Shown piece after piece: positions 1 through 5,989 of a DNA stretch of 8,127 nt. Numbering within the stretch: position 1 is the first letter of the stretch; every line of letters starts with the position of its first letter. The notes below the pieces were generated by a model, which saw only the letters and a list, made by a program, of their open reading frames with translations, did no database searches and was not told the origin of the DNA. The position numbers and the translations under genes were made by a program. Origin of the DNA: Actinomycetota bacterium (GTDB lineage: Bacteria; Actinomycetota; Actinomycetes; S36-B12; UBA10799); assembly GCA_030837445.1 (NCBI GenBank), contig JAUPKM010000505.1, positions 1 through 8,127 of the forward strand. Reading direction: 5' to 3'.

Positions 1-15
1 GTAACCTGCCGGTGC

Positions 16-37
16 CCGGGAGTGCATCAACTCCTGG
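16..37. other. Short imperfect hairpin upstream of the tRNA gene
   Basis: The arms CCGGGAGT (16-23) and ACTCCTGG (30-37) pair over 8 bp with one G-T wobble around the 6-base loop GCATCA. No T-run follows, so it is not a classical intrinsic terminator. It could end an upstream transcript or be part of a structured tRNA leader. Positions 1-43 hold nothing else I can assign. Confidence 0.3.
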
Positions 38-43
38 CGTGAC

Positions 44-118
44 GGGCGTGTAGCTCAGTGGTAGAGCTCTGGTTTTACACACCAGCGGTCGGGGGTTCGA
101 AACCCTCCGCGCCCACCA
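44..118 (+). tRNA. tRNA-Val, anticodon TAC
   Basis: The sequence folds as a full cloverleaf. The acceptor stem is GGGCGTG (44-50) with CGCGCCC (108-114), one G-T wobble. The D arm is GCTC/GAGC. The anticodon stem CTGGT (69-73) pairs with ACCAG (81-85) around the 7-base loop TTTACAC, which places anticodon TAC at 76-78, reading valine codon GTA. The T arm is GGGGG-TTCGAAA-CCCTC, the discriminator is A115, and CCA is encoded at 116-118. The fold and anticodon are read directly from the sequence. The gene lies 9 bases from the stop codon of the opposing fic gene. tRNA 3' ends are common integration sites, but I see no second copy of its 3' end within the window. Confidence 0.96.
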
Positions 119-127
119 GGTTTTAGG

Positions 128-1300
128 TCAGCCTCGCCGCCCGGCGCGTTCAGCGAACGAGTCGAGGGCAGCGAGCACTTCAGGAGAACGCCACACCCGG
201 TTGCGGGGCCCATTGGTTGTCTCGACAAGGATTCCCGCTTCAGTGAGCGGATTGAGGTAGCGATGAGCGTTGGTGGATTCGATGCCCAACTCCTGCGCCA
301 ACAGAGCGGCGTTCACGACCGGACGGCGGGTCAGCAGATCGGCGACCCGCCACACCGCCGAGTCCGACCGCGCGGTGATGACGTCGTTCCACCCCGCGCG
401 GATGTCGCGCAGGTCGTCGACGAGTTGACGTCCGTTTGCCAGAGCCAGGACGGTGGCCCGCGAGAAGCGCTCGACAATCGGTACGGCGTCACCGTCGCGG
501 TAGCTGGTTAAGGCGGCGAAGTATCCGCTCGTGTCGGTGAGCAGGCCAGCCGAGATCGGCACCGTCACCTGGCGCGACAGGCCTTTATTGCGCAGCATGG
601 CCTGCACCAGTGCGCGGCCCGTGCGGCCGTTTCCGTCGGTGAAGGGGTGAATGGTCTCGAACTGCGCATGGGCAACAGCGATCTGCGGCAACGCGGACAC
701 GTCGGGGCGCTGCGCAAAAGTGATCAGGTCGTCGATCGCTTCCGGGATGACCTCATGGCGGGGGCCGACGAAGGTCGCGCCGATGGGGGTGGAACCACCG
801 CCGATCCACACTGGCTCGGTGCGGAACTCTCCGGGGGTGTGTCGTGGCTCGTTGACCATCAACGCGCGGTGCATCGCGCGGATGGCGTCGGCATCAATGG
901 TGTCGGACAGCGCGATCGCTGCGCGCATCGCCGCGTTGTTCGCGACGATTCGCTCGGCGTTGCGCTTGGCCTTGCCGCCGGGCAGCTCGGCCTCGGCGAT
1001 GGCGCGCGCTGATGCGGTCAGATTCTCGATCTGTGAACTTGCAGCGGACTCCGACCGCAGCAGAACTGCGGCAAACGGTGCGATCTCACCCCCGAGCTCG
1101 GCGTCGAAGCGTGTGACTTCGCGGCTCGCGGACTCGGCTTCTGCGGCCACCACCGGAGGCACAATGAGGTCCAGGTCTGCGATGCTCGCCGGCACGGTGG
1201 GGCGATAGGTGCCGTACTTGGGCGACGCCCCGCTCAACTGCCGCTGCCCCTGCGGTTCCCAGCGAACGGTCTCGTAGGTGACCGGGCGAAGTGAAGCCAT
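128..1300 (-). CDS. Fic-family protein AMP transferase with N-terminal inhibitory motif and C-terminal winged helix
   Basis: A 390-residue Fic (filamentation induced by cAMP) enzyme. Known members transfer AMP from ATP to a hydroxyl side chain of a target protein in the cytoplasm. Visible features in order are a Fic N-terminal domain (about 30-110), the inhibitory helix motif SSQIEN (88-93, fitting [S/T]xxxE[G/N]), a target-docking flap (about 157-180, GEFRTEPVWIGG), and the complete active-site motif HPFTDGNGRTGR (218-229). In that motif H218 is the expected catalytic base and E92 the residue expected to block ATP gamma-phosphate binding through R229. A predicted winged helix-turn-helix (about 312-372) closes the protein. 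This is the class II, SoFic-like layout at the usual length of about 370-390 residues, and all key residues are present, so it should be active but autoinhibited. The ATG at 1300 is chosen because a TANNNT -10 box ends 5 bases before it and there is no good ribosome binding site, which suggests a leaderless mRNA. The target is unknown. No antitoxin gene is adjacent, as expected when the inhibitor motif is built in. Confidence 0.93.
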   Translation of the reverse strand: MASLRPVTYETVRWEPQGQRQLSGASPKYGTYRPTVPASIADLDLIVPPVVAAEAESASREVTRFDAELGGEIAPFAAVLLRSESAASSQIENLTASARAIAEAELPGGKAKRNAERIVANNAAMRAAIALSDTIDADAIRAMHRALMVNEPRHTPGEFRTEPVWIGGGSTPIGATFVGPRHEVIPEAIDDLITFAQRPDVSALPQIAVAHAQFETIHPFTDGNGRTGRALVQAMLRNKGLSRQVTVPISAGLLTDTSGYFAALTSYRDGDAVPIVERFSRATVLALANGRQLVDDLRDIRAGWNDVITARSDSAVWRVADLLTRRPVVNAALLAQELGIESTNAHRYLNPLTEAGILVETTNGPRNRVWRSPEVLAALDSFAERAGRRG

Positions 1301-1361
1301 AGCCTAAGCTAACTTCATTTGTGTAGATAAGTGAAGTCAGGAGAGGAGGTTGACTTCACTT
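1289..1361. promoter_or_regulatory. Candidate operator array of four alternating ACTTCACTT half-sites over the fic promoter
   Basis: Four related 9-mers lie in alternating orientation: AAGTGAAGC (1289-1297, inside the first codons of fic), ACTTCATTT (1312-1320), AAGTGAAGT (1329-1337) and ACTTCACTT (1353-1361). The last two extend to a perfect 11-bp inverted repeat, AAGTGAAGTCA (1329-1339) and TGACTTCACTT (1351-1361), with an 11-base purine-rich spacer. The pairs are offset by about 40 bp, close to four helical turns. The array covers the predicted fic promoter and start codon. The repeats are seen directly. Binding by the winged helix of the adjacent Fic protein is inference. No T-run follows, and there is no gene ending here for a terminator to serve. 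Confidence 0.6.
1306..1335 (-). promoter_or_regulatory. Candidate leaderless promoter of the fic gene
   Basis: On the minus strand a -35-like TTCACT (1330-1335) and a -10 TAGCTT (1306-1311, fitting mycobacterial TANNNT) are separated by 18 bp. The start codon A at 1300 lies 6 bases past the -10 box, where transcription would begin, so the mRNA would be leaderless. The -35 box lies inside one operator half-site and the spacer overlaps another. Confidence 0.4.
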
Positions 1362-1592
1362 GCTTCCGGCAGGGTGACCGCCGGAGGGGAACTCGATGAA
1401 CCGCGGATTCGGTTGACTCTTCAACTGAAATGTATTGTCCAACATGCCATTACCGACCTCGCTATACATGTCTCGGCATTTGGCCCAGCAGCGACCCCTG
1501 TGCCATATTTCTTACCTTCGCTTGTGGTGCGGGGAAGCGGCGGTGGGCTCGGTTCTCCCGTCGGATGGGTTGGGTGATCGACGGGGGGCGTC
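1362..1592. other. Divergent intergenic region, no gene recognised
   Basis: About 230 bases between the fic operator array and the exported-protein gene, visibly lower in GC than the flanking genes. It must carry the promoter of the downstream gene, but I cannot place it firmly: TTGACT (1413-1418) is a good -35 hexamer, yet the nearest -10-like TATTGT (1433-1438) is only 14 bp away. A small inverted repeat, GTTGA (1412-1416) with TCAAC (1421-1425), overlaps that -35. A GGGGGG run at 1583-1588 lies just before the downstream ATG as a weak ribosome binding site. Confidence 0.4.
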
Positions 1593-1691
1593 ATGCGGGC
1601 ATCGGTGTTTGTGGGCAGGGTTGGGGGCTTGGCGGTTGCCCTGGGCGTCGGCGCTGCATTGGGCGGGTTGAGTGCCGGTGTGGCCGGGGCC
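1593..1691 (+). other. Signal peptide coding region (residues 1-33)
   Basis: The segment has an n-region with two arginines, a Gly/Ala/Val/Leu core starting at VGRVGGLAVALGVG, and an AGA cleavage box followed by a Ser/Thr/Pro-rich mature start. This supports ATG 1593 as the true start. The core resembles export signals I recall from other large mycobacterial repeat proteins. Confidence 0.7.
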
Positions 1692-4600
1692 TCTCCGACA
1701 GAGTCGACGGATTCGTCGGGCAGGACCGAGCGGGCTGAGACACCACCGACGAGGGATGGGTCCGCTGACTCAGGATCGCGGTCGCGGGCCGGGCGATCCG
1801 CCGCACCGCAGCCATCAAACGGACGAGAGCCCGGCGGGGCGGATCGTGCACGGGGACAGGTCGCCAAGACTTACTCCGTCGGCGGCACGGTGGCGACCCG
1901 GACGGAATCCGATGGGCCGACCCCAGCGATTGCCGCCAAGACGGCACCGCCGACAGCGGGGGTGCTGACCGAGGTCATCGAGGATCGCCTCATCCGTCCG
2001 GCCGCTTCTGCCCCGGCCGAATTGGCGCCTCCAGTACCCGTTCTCATCACCATCGCACCACCGCCGTCGGAGGTGACCGCCGAGGCGCCGATGATGGCGC
2101 CGGCGGTCGCGACCGCTGAAACGGTGGCGGCCGTTGCGGGCGACTGGCCCGGCTCGCTTCCGGGTGGGCCGGTTAAGGCGGCGATGTCGTGGGTGATGGT
2201 GGCTGCTGCCCGCCGGGAAGCCGGAAGCCGACCGGCTGTGCGCAGCACACCGGCCGGAAGGGCGTCAGCGGGTCAGGTCCTCGACACCGAGCCGGTTCCT
2301 GCGGCGGCGACGGTGGATGGAGTCAACTCGGTTCAGGCGCTGACTCCGGTGGCCGCGGTGACGTCGGTCGATCCGATCACGGCGATCGTCCAGCAGGTCC
2401 AGGCGGTGATCAGCGGAATCGTGGAGGCGTTCACGCAGTTTGTCAATCAAGTTGTGACGGTCGTCGACCAGTTCGTCGCGGCGATCGTCAATATCTTCGT
2501 GCCCACCACGCCGGTCAACTCCGCGCCGACGGAGATCAGCCCGAACGTTGGCATCCCCGATTCGGTCACCGGTGCGGTCACCGGGACGGTGTCGGCCACC
2601 GACTCCGACGGTGACACGCTCACCTACACCGCTCCCGCGAACACCAGCAAGGGCGGTGTCGAAATAGATTCCAGCACTGGTGTATTCACTTACACCCCGA
2701 CCGTCGCCGCGCGTGAGAACGCAGCCAAGGCAGGGGCCACCGGCGCTGACACATCCGACAGCTTTATTGTGACCGTTTCCGACGGCAAGGGCGGATCGGT
2801 CACCGTTGCGGTTGCTGTGGCGATCAGCCCCCTGACGAGCAATACAGCCAACTCCGTGCCCGTCGCCACGACCCCGACTGTCGGCGTTCCTGATGCGGTC
2901 ACCGGGGTGGTGGTCGGCAAGGTCAATGCCAGCGACCCCGAGGGCGATGCTCTCAGTTACATCGCACCAGCCAGCACCGCCAAGGGCATCGTCAGCGTCA
3001 ATCCTGTTACAGGCGAATGGGTTTACACGCCGACAACGGTCGCGCAGAAGAATGCGAGCCGGCCTGGGGCCACCCCAGAGGAGAAGTCGGACGCCTTCAC
3101 CGTGACCGTCAGTGACGGCCACAGCGCATCGGTGGCAGTTCAAGTCGTTGTCCCTATCTCCGGGCCTGCGATCATCAGCCCGACCAACACTTCACCGGTT
3201 ATCGGCAACCCGGTCGTGGGGACACCCAACCCCGTGACGGGGGTAGTGACCGGCCGGGTTTACGCCACCGACGCCGACGGTGACGTCCTCGCTTATGGCG
3301 GCTCAACAATCACCGCGAAGGGCAGCGTTGTTGTGGCTGCTGACGGCAGCTTTTCCTACACTCCGACCGCAACGGCCCGGCACGCCGCTGCCAGAATCGG
3401 GGGACCGGCTGATGATCGGGCGGACCTGTTCGCCGTCACCGTTTCCGACGGCAGGGGAGGTTTGGCCACCGTTCCGATAAGCGTGACTGTCGCTGAGTTC
3501 AACTCCGCGCCGGTGGCGGGCACGCCGAGCATTGGTGCGCCAGGTGTACTCGGGGTGGTCACCGGCAGCGTCAGCGCCACCGATGCCGATGGAGATACCC
3601 TCGAGTTCACCGGTTCCGCCACGACCGCAAAGGGCAGCGTCGCCGTAGCTTCCGACGGAAGCTTCACCTACACGCCGACGCTGGCTGCTCGTCACGGTGC
3701 GGCCGCCGACTGGGCGACTGAGGCAGACAAGAGCGACAGCTTCACGATCACGCTGAGCGATGGCTTTGGAGGTACCGCGACCACCCATGTCATCGTCCCT
3801 GTCACTCCCCTCAATTCCGTGCCGGTGGTAGGGGGCCTGACAGTTGGCACGCCTGACAGTGCAACTGGCGTCGTCGTGGGCTCGGTCGTTGCTGCGGACG
3901 ACGACGGGGACACCCTGAGCTTCGGCGGTGCGACCAGCACGGGCAAAGGAAGCCTCGAGATCGCCGCCGACGGGAGCTTCACCTTCACGCCGACGGCCTC
4001 GGCCCGCCGTAACGCGTACCTAATGCTCTCGCCCACGGACGCCTCCGAGAGCCTCACCGTGACGGTCTCTGACGGCCATGGTGGCTCAGTGAGCACGCCG
4101 GTGATCGTGGAGATAAGCCCGGCCATGAGCTACCAGACGAACGACATAAAGCACGACCCGACAACGGGACAGGTCGCGATACGCAGCATTTTCGACGAGA
4201 GTATTCCGCAGGCGGGAACCGGAATCCCCGGGACGATGACGTGGCTGGTTGGTAGCGCTGCAGGTGGTCCCAGCTATGCCTCCACTTCGGACGTCTCAAC
4301 CTGGTCCGACTTGTATTTGGTCGGTGCGGCCGACCCGGCAACCGAGCCACACGATCCAACCGTCAGCTATCCGACAAACACCATCGTGCGCAATCCGGAC
4401 ACCAATGCGGTCGCGCTCCGAACGATATTTGCTCACGAAGAACCAGAGTTGGCGGATATGGCCTGGTTGGTCCTTACATCGTCACAAGGTGCGCTCTACG
4501 TACCGTCGTCGAGCGTGGATGGCTGGGACATTCTGTTCGTTCCGGGGGATCCGCCGACCATCCTCGGCTACAGCACAAATGATCCAGAGCCCAACGGAGT

Positions 4601-5285
4601 AGTCACAGGGCAGGTCGACGCCACCGATCCCAACGGGGACACCTTGACCTACTCCGCGCCGGAATCCACGGCGAAGGGTTATGTGGTCATCGACAGCGAC
4701 TCTGGGGCGTTCACCTACGCCCCGATCGCCGCCGCCCGCCAAGCCGCTGCCCAGGTCGGTGCTGGCCCTGCCGATCAATCCGACTCCTTCATCGTGACGG
4801 TCAGTGATGGCTACTTTTCCTCTGAGACGGTCGTGAGCGTGGTGATCGACCCAGCCCCCGCCCTCCAAGCAGGCGACATCAGGGCGCAGCCGGGCGGCAC
4901 GTGGCGTGTGATCTATGCGCCGAATGTCTCTGTGGGAGGCGATTGGGTGGGCGTGAACCCGGCAAATGGCGGTCAGTGGTTCACCGATGCCGAAGTCAGC
5001 GGCTGGTTGGACGTCGCACCGCCGACCGGTGGGGAAACGTCGAGCGGCGGTCCGTATTCACCTGGTGACATCAAGGTTCCGCCGGGCTCCGTCGCAGGTG
5101 CGGTCACACTGTTTGCGGTCAAGTCCGGTCCGCCATTGAGCAATATCCACAGTTGGATGGTGTGCAGCACCGTCAACGCGTGCGGCGGGGTGTCTGGTGA
5201 CGGTACGTATGGCTCGCCCGTTCCGGTGGCGCAATGGGTCGATCTGAGGCTTCCCCTGGCCCCGGCGGCGCCGTCGAATCTTTGA
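1593..5285 (+). CDS. Large exported protein with cadherin/VCBS-like repeats and a second C-terminal repeat
   Basis: A 1230-residue predicted extracytoplasmic protein. Residues 1-33 form a Sec-type signal peptide (Arg2 and Arg9, hydrophobic core about 10-31, probable cleavage after AGA at 33). Residues 34-245 are a Ser/Pro/Ala-rich, disordered-looking region, followed by a hydrophobic amphipathic stretch (about 255-303). Six repeats of a cadherin-4/Big_9/VCBS type follow at about 309-414, 420-523, 532-636, 637-740, 741-844 and 998-1088. Their shared features are NSAPV, VTGxVxATDxDGDTLxY, GSFTYTPTxxAR and DSFxVTVSDGxGGS. The acidic DxDGD turns suggest Ca2+ binding. Four copies of a different ~50-65-residue repeat lie at about 847-910, 926-984, 1092-1141 and 1155-1220. 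There is no LPXTG anchor, C-terminal membrane span or enzymatic domain that I can see. The only two cysteines are C1191 and C1197. The likely role is a cell-surface or secreted adhesive or structural protein; that is inferred from the repeats, and the ligand is unknown. A small gene starts 7 bases after its stop, suggesting an operon. Confidence 0.85.
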   Translation: MRASVFVGRVGGLAVALGVGAALGGLSAGVAGASPTESTDSSGRTERAETPPTRDGSADSGSRSRAGRSAAPQPSNGREPGGADRARGQVAKTYSVGGTVATRTESDGPTPAIAAKTAPPTAGVLTEVIEDRLIRPAASAPAELAPPVPVLITIAPPPSEVTAEAPMMAPAVATAETVAAVAGDWPGSLPGGPVKAAMSWVMVAAARREAGSRPAVRSTPAGRASAGQVLDTEPVPAAATVDGVNSVQALTPVAAVTSVDPITAIVQQVQAVISGIVEAFTQFVNQVVTVVDQFVAAIVNIFVPTTPVNSAPTEISPNVGIPDSVTGAVTGTVSATDSDGDTLTYTAPANTSKGGVEIDSSTGVFTYTPTVAARENAAKAGATGADTSDSFIVTVSDGKGGSVTVAVAVAISPLTSNTANSVPVATTPTVGVPDAVTGVVVGKVNASDPEGDALSYIAPASTAKGIVSVNPVTGEWVYTPTTVAQKNASRPGATPEEKSDAFTVTVSDGHSASVAVQVVVPISGPAIISPTNTSPVIGNPVVGTPNPVTGVVTGRVYATDADGDVLAYGGSTITAKGSVVVAADGSFSYTPTATARHAAARIGGPADDRADLFAVTVSDGRGGLATVPISVTVAEFNSAPVAGTPSIGAPGVLGVVTGSVSATDADGDTLEFTGSATTAKGSVAVASDGSFTYTPTLAARHGAAADWATEADKSDSFTITLSDGFGGTATTHVIVPVTPLNSVPVVGGLTVGTPDSATGVVVGSVVAADDDGDTLSFGGATSTGKGSLEIAADGSFTFTPTASARRNAYLMLSPTDASESLTVTVSDGHGGSVSTPVIVEISPAMSYQTNDIKHDPTTGQVAIRSIFDESIPQAGTGIPGTMTWLVGSAAGGPSYASTSDVSTWSDLYLVGAADPATEPHDPTVSYPTNTIVRNPDTNAVALRTIFAHEEPELADMAWLVLTSSQGALYVPSSSVDGWDILFVPGDPPTILGYSTNDPEPNGVVTGQVDATDPNGDTLTYSAPESTAKGYVVIDSDSGAFTYAPIAAARQAAAQVGAGPADQSDSFIVTVSDGYFSSETVVSVVIDPAPALQAGDIRAQPGGTWRVIYAPNVSVGGDWVGVNPANGGQWFTDAEVSGWLDVAPPTGGETSSGGPYSPGDIKVPPGSVAGAVTLFAVKSGPPLSNIHSWMVCSTVNACGGVSGDGTYGSPVPVAQWVDLRLPLAPAAPSNL
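2517..4124 (+). repeat. Five tandem ~105-residue cadherin/VCBS-like repeats
   Basis: Copies lie at about 2517-2834, 2850-3161, 3186-3500, 3501-3812 and 3813-4124. Each starts NSxPV or NTSPV, carries a D-x-D/E-G-D turn near position 30 and GxFxYTPTxxAR near 60, and ends VTVSDGxxxSV. The copies are clearly divergent at both protein and DNA level, so this is an old duplication array rather than a recent expansion. Confidence 0.85.
4131..4544 (+). repeat. First pair of a short unrecognised repeat (copies A and B)
   Basis: Copy A is about residues 847-910 and copy B about 926-984. They share YxTNxI, a Pro at +4 to +5, VAxR(S/T)IF, (M)xWLV, a small-residue turn, and SxVxxWxxL. They sit between cadherin-like repeats 5 and 6. 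I do not recognise the family. Confidence 0.6.
4584..4856 (+). repeat. Sixth, isolated cadherin/VCBS-like repeat
   Basis: Residues about 998-1088 match the other five from VVTGxVxATDPNGDTLTY through DSFIVTVSDG but lack the leading NSAPV strand. Here the repeat starts directly from the end of short-repeat copy B (TNDPEPNGV). Confidence 0.8.
4866..5252 (+). repeat. Second pair of the short unrecognised repeat (copies C and D)
   Basis: Copy C is about residues 1092-1141 and copy D about 1155-1220. Both open with GDI plus a basic residue and a Pro, and close with Vxx-W-x-D (VSGWLDV and VAQWVDL). They are more divergent than copies A and B. D contains the motif SWMVCSTVNACGG, matching WLV in A and B. 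Confidence 0.5.
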
Positions 5286-5292
5286 CGGCGAC

Positions 5293-5904
5293 ATGGTGAA
5301 CCAGCCGGTGCCGGAGAATTGCTCGATGCGGTGGGAGAACCGGATCAGCTGTGAGCTCCGGCGTGGCCATGTGGGTGTCCACACGAACCAGAGAATCGGT
5401 TTGCAGTGGTGGGGCCAGGTCCTGTTCGATCCTGTTCCAGGTTCGTTGGCGGACAGGCAGAGCGACAATCTGGACGACCCCGAAGTTCGGCCGATCCGGC
5501 CGGACTGGGCTGATGAGACCGAAGCACTTCTGCTGGCCACGTGGGGCGATCATGCACCGCAACGACTTCCACCGATATCAGTCTCGCCGCAGGCAATACC
5601 AGTTCAAACTTCGGTCGCTCGGCCCTTGAATCGGCCGATTCCGGCCTACCAGCCGGTTCAGCGCCCGAATGGCCAGGGCCGAATTGTCGCGCCGCACCCT
5701 GGATCACTTGTTTGCTCTGGTGGCCGGCTCAGGCACCCTTCTGGGTGTGCTTGTCGGAGGTCTCTTCGGTGTCTTCGCCTTCGTGAGTTCTGTCGTCGTG
5801 TTCGGGGCGCTCGCCCTTGTCTTCTACTGGTGATTGCCGTCCCATGCCGGCCACGTCCGCTGAATAGCCAAGACCGCCACTCGCCACCGGTATGTTCGTC
5901 GTGA
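5293..5904 (+). CDS. Hypothetical protein with Cys/His motif and Pro-rich linker; 3' part probably frameshifted
   Basis: The ATG lies 7 bases after the stop of the exported-protein gene, so translational coupling is likely. The first ~125 codons look real: C10-x9-C20-x5-H26-x3-H30 (with SCELRRGHVGVH) followed by WW, which could be a small zinc-binding fold, then an acidic stretch and a Pro-rich linker (about 90-126, ending AYQPVQRPN). From about codon 130 the frame becomes rich in Cys and Arg with many T-ending codons, unlike the neighbouring genes. Meanwhile another frame (5669-5833) encodes a clean membrane segment. The natural product is therefore probably a soluble N-terminus, a linker and a two-span membrane anchor, broken by a one-base indel near 5640-5690, with the last ~75 codons of this frame not meaningful. 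An assembly error or a true overlapping gene pair are alternatives. I do not recognise the family. Confidence 0.5.
   Translation: MVNQPVPENCSMRWENRISCELRRGHVGVHTNQRIGLQWWGQVLFDPVPGSLADRQSDNLDDPEVRPIRPDWADETEALLLATWGDHAPQRLPPISVSPQAIPVQTSVARPLNRPIPAYQPVQRPNGQGRIVAPHPGSLVCSGGRLRHPSGCACRRSLRCLRLREFCRRVRGARPCLLLVIAVPCRPRPLNSQDRHSPPVCSS
5669..5833 (+). CDS. Small two-span membrane protein or frameshifted C-terminus of the upstream gene
   Basis: A 54-codon frame from ATG 5669 to TGA 5831-5833, offset by one base from the gene it overlaps. The product starts MARAELSRRTLDHLF, then has two adjoining hydrophobic stretches (about 16-34 and 37-52) separated by little more than a Ser pair, and ends ALVFYW. 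Third positions are mostly G or C and the hydrophobicity is coherent, which argues that this frame is the one translated here. There is no ribosome binding site before ATG 5669, and the frame is open upstream only to 5630. That favours reading it as the displaced C-terminus of the gene starting at 5293 rather than an independent gene. Confidence 0.5.
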   Translation: MARAELSRRTLDHLFALVAGSGTLLGVLVGGLFGVFAFVSSVVVFGALALVFYW

Positions 5905-5916
5905 CCGTTGGTCACG
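5900..5916. promoter_or_regulatory. Perfect 7-bp palindrome CGTGACC-GTT-GGTCACG, candidate operator or terminator
   Basis: The arms are 5900-5906 and 5910-5916 around a 3-base loop, with the self-complementary CACGTG immediately after (5917-5922). A TANNNT box, TATGTT (5891-5896), lies just upstream and would start transcription near 5903, inside the palindrome. It could be the operator of the restriction locus at 5990 onward, or a hairpin ending the upstream transcript, although no T-run follows. The rest of 5834-5989 holds no gene I can support. Confidence 0.4.
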
Positions 5917-5976
5917 CACGTGTGAGGCGGTCTGGCCCGCCCGGGTGACGGGACGCGGCTGCGGGGGTGCGCATGG

Positions 5977-5983
5977 GGAGGAG
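5977..5983 (+). promoter_or_regulatory. Ribosome binding site deciding a TTG start
   Basis: GGAGGAG lies 6 bases before TTG 5990, which begins the helicase-like reading frame (LDIFNVHQEL). The upstream in-frame GTG at 5945 has no comparable site and would add a Gly-rich stretch that does not look like protein. Confidence 0.6.
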
Positions 5984-5989
5984 AGTCGT

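Noticed and set aside
44..118. tRNA as a proven attachment site of an integrated element
   Set aside because: No duplicate of the tRNA 3' end, integrase or excisionase is present in the window; left as a possibility only.
1329..1361. Perfect 11-bp inverted repeat read as an intrinsic terminator
   Set aside because: It lies between two divergent genes, its stem is fairly AT-rich, no T-run follows, and it is part of a longer array of half-sites, which fits an operator better.
1350..1577. 75-codon + strand frame starting at TTG 1350 with AGGAG six bases upstream
   Set aside because: About half of its third positions are A or T, unlike the real genes here, the product has no recognisable feature, and the start lies inside the inverted repeat of the fic operator. 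Treated as noncoding.
2265..3143. 292-codon minus-strand frame opposite the exported-protein gene
   Set aside because: It is a reverse-strand shadow of a GC-rich repetitive gene: the product is rich in Arg, Asp, Gly and His, repeats because the plus-strand gene repeats, and shows no family features.
2517..5252. CRISPR-like or short direct-repeat array
   Set aside because: The repetition is at protein level with divergent DNA, and the units are about 300 bases within one open frame; no short identical repeats with spacers were seen.
5658..5915. Minus-strand and alternative frames around the small membrane gene
   Set aside because: They give Arg-rich, low-complexity products typical of antisense reading of GC-rich DNA.
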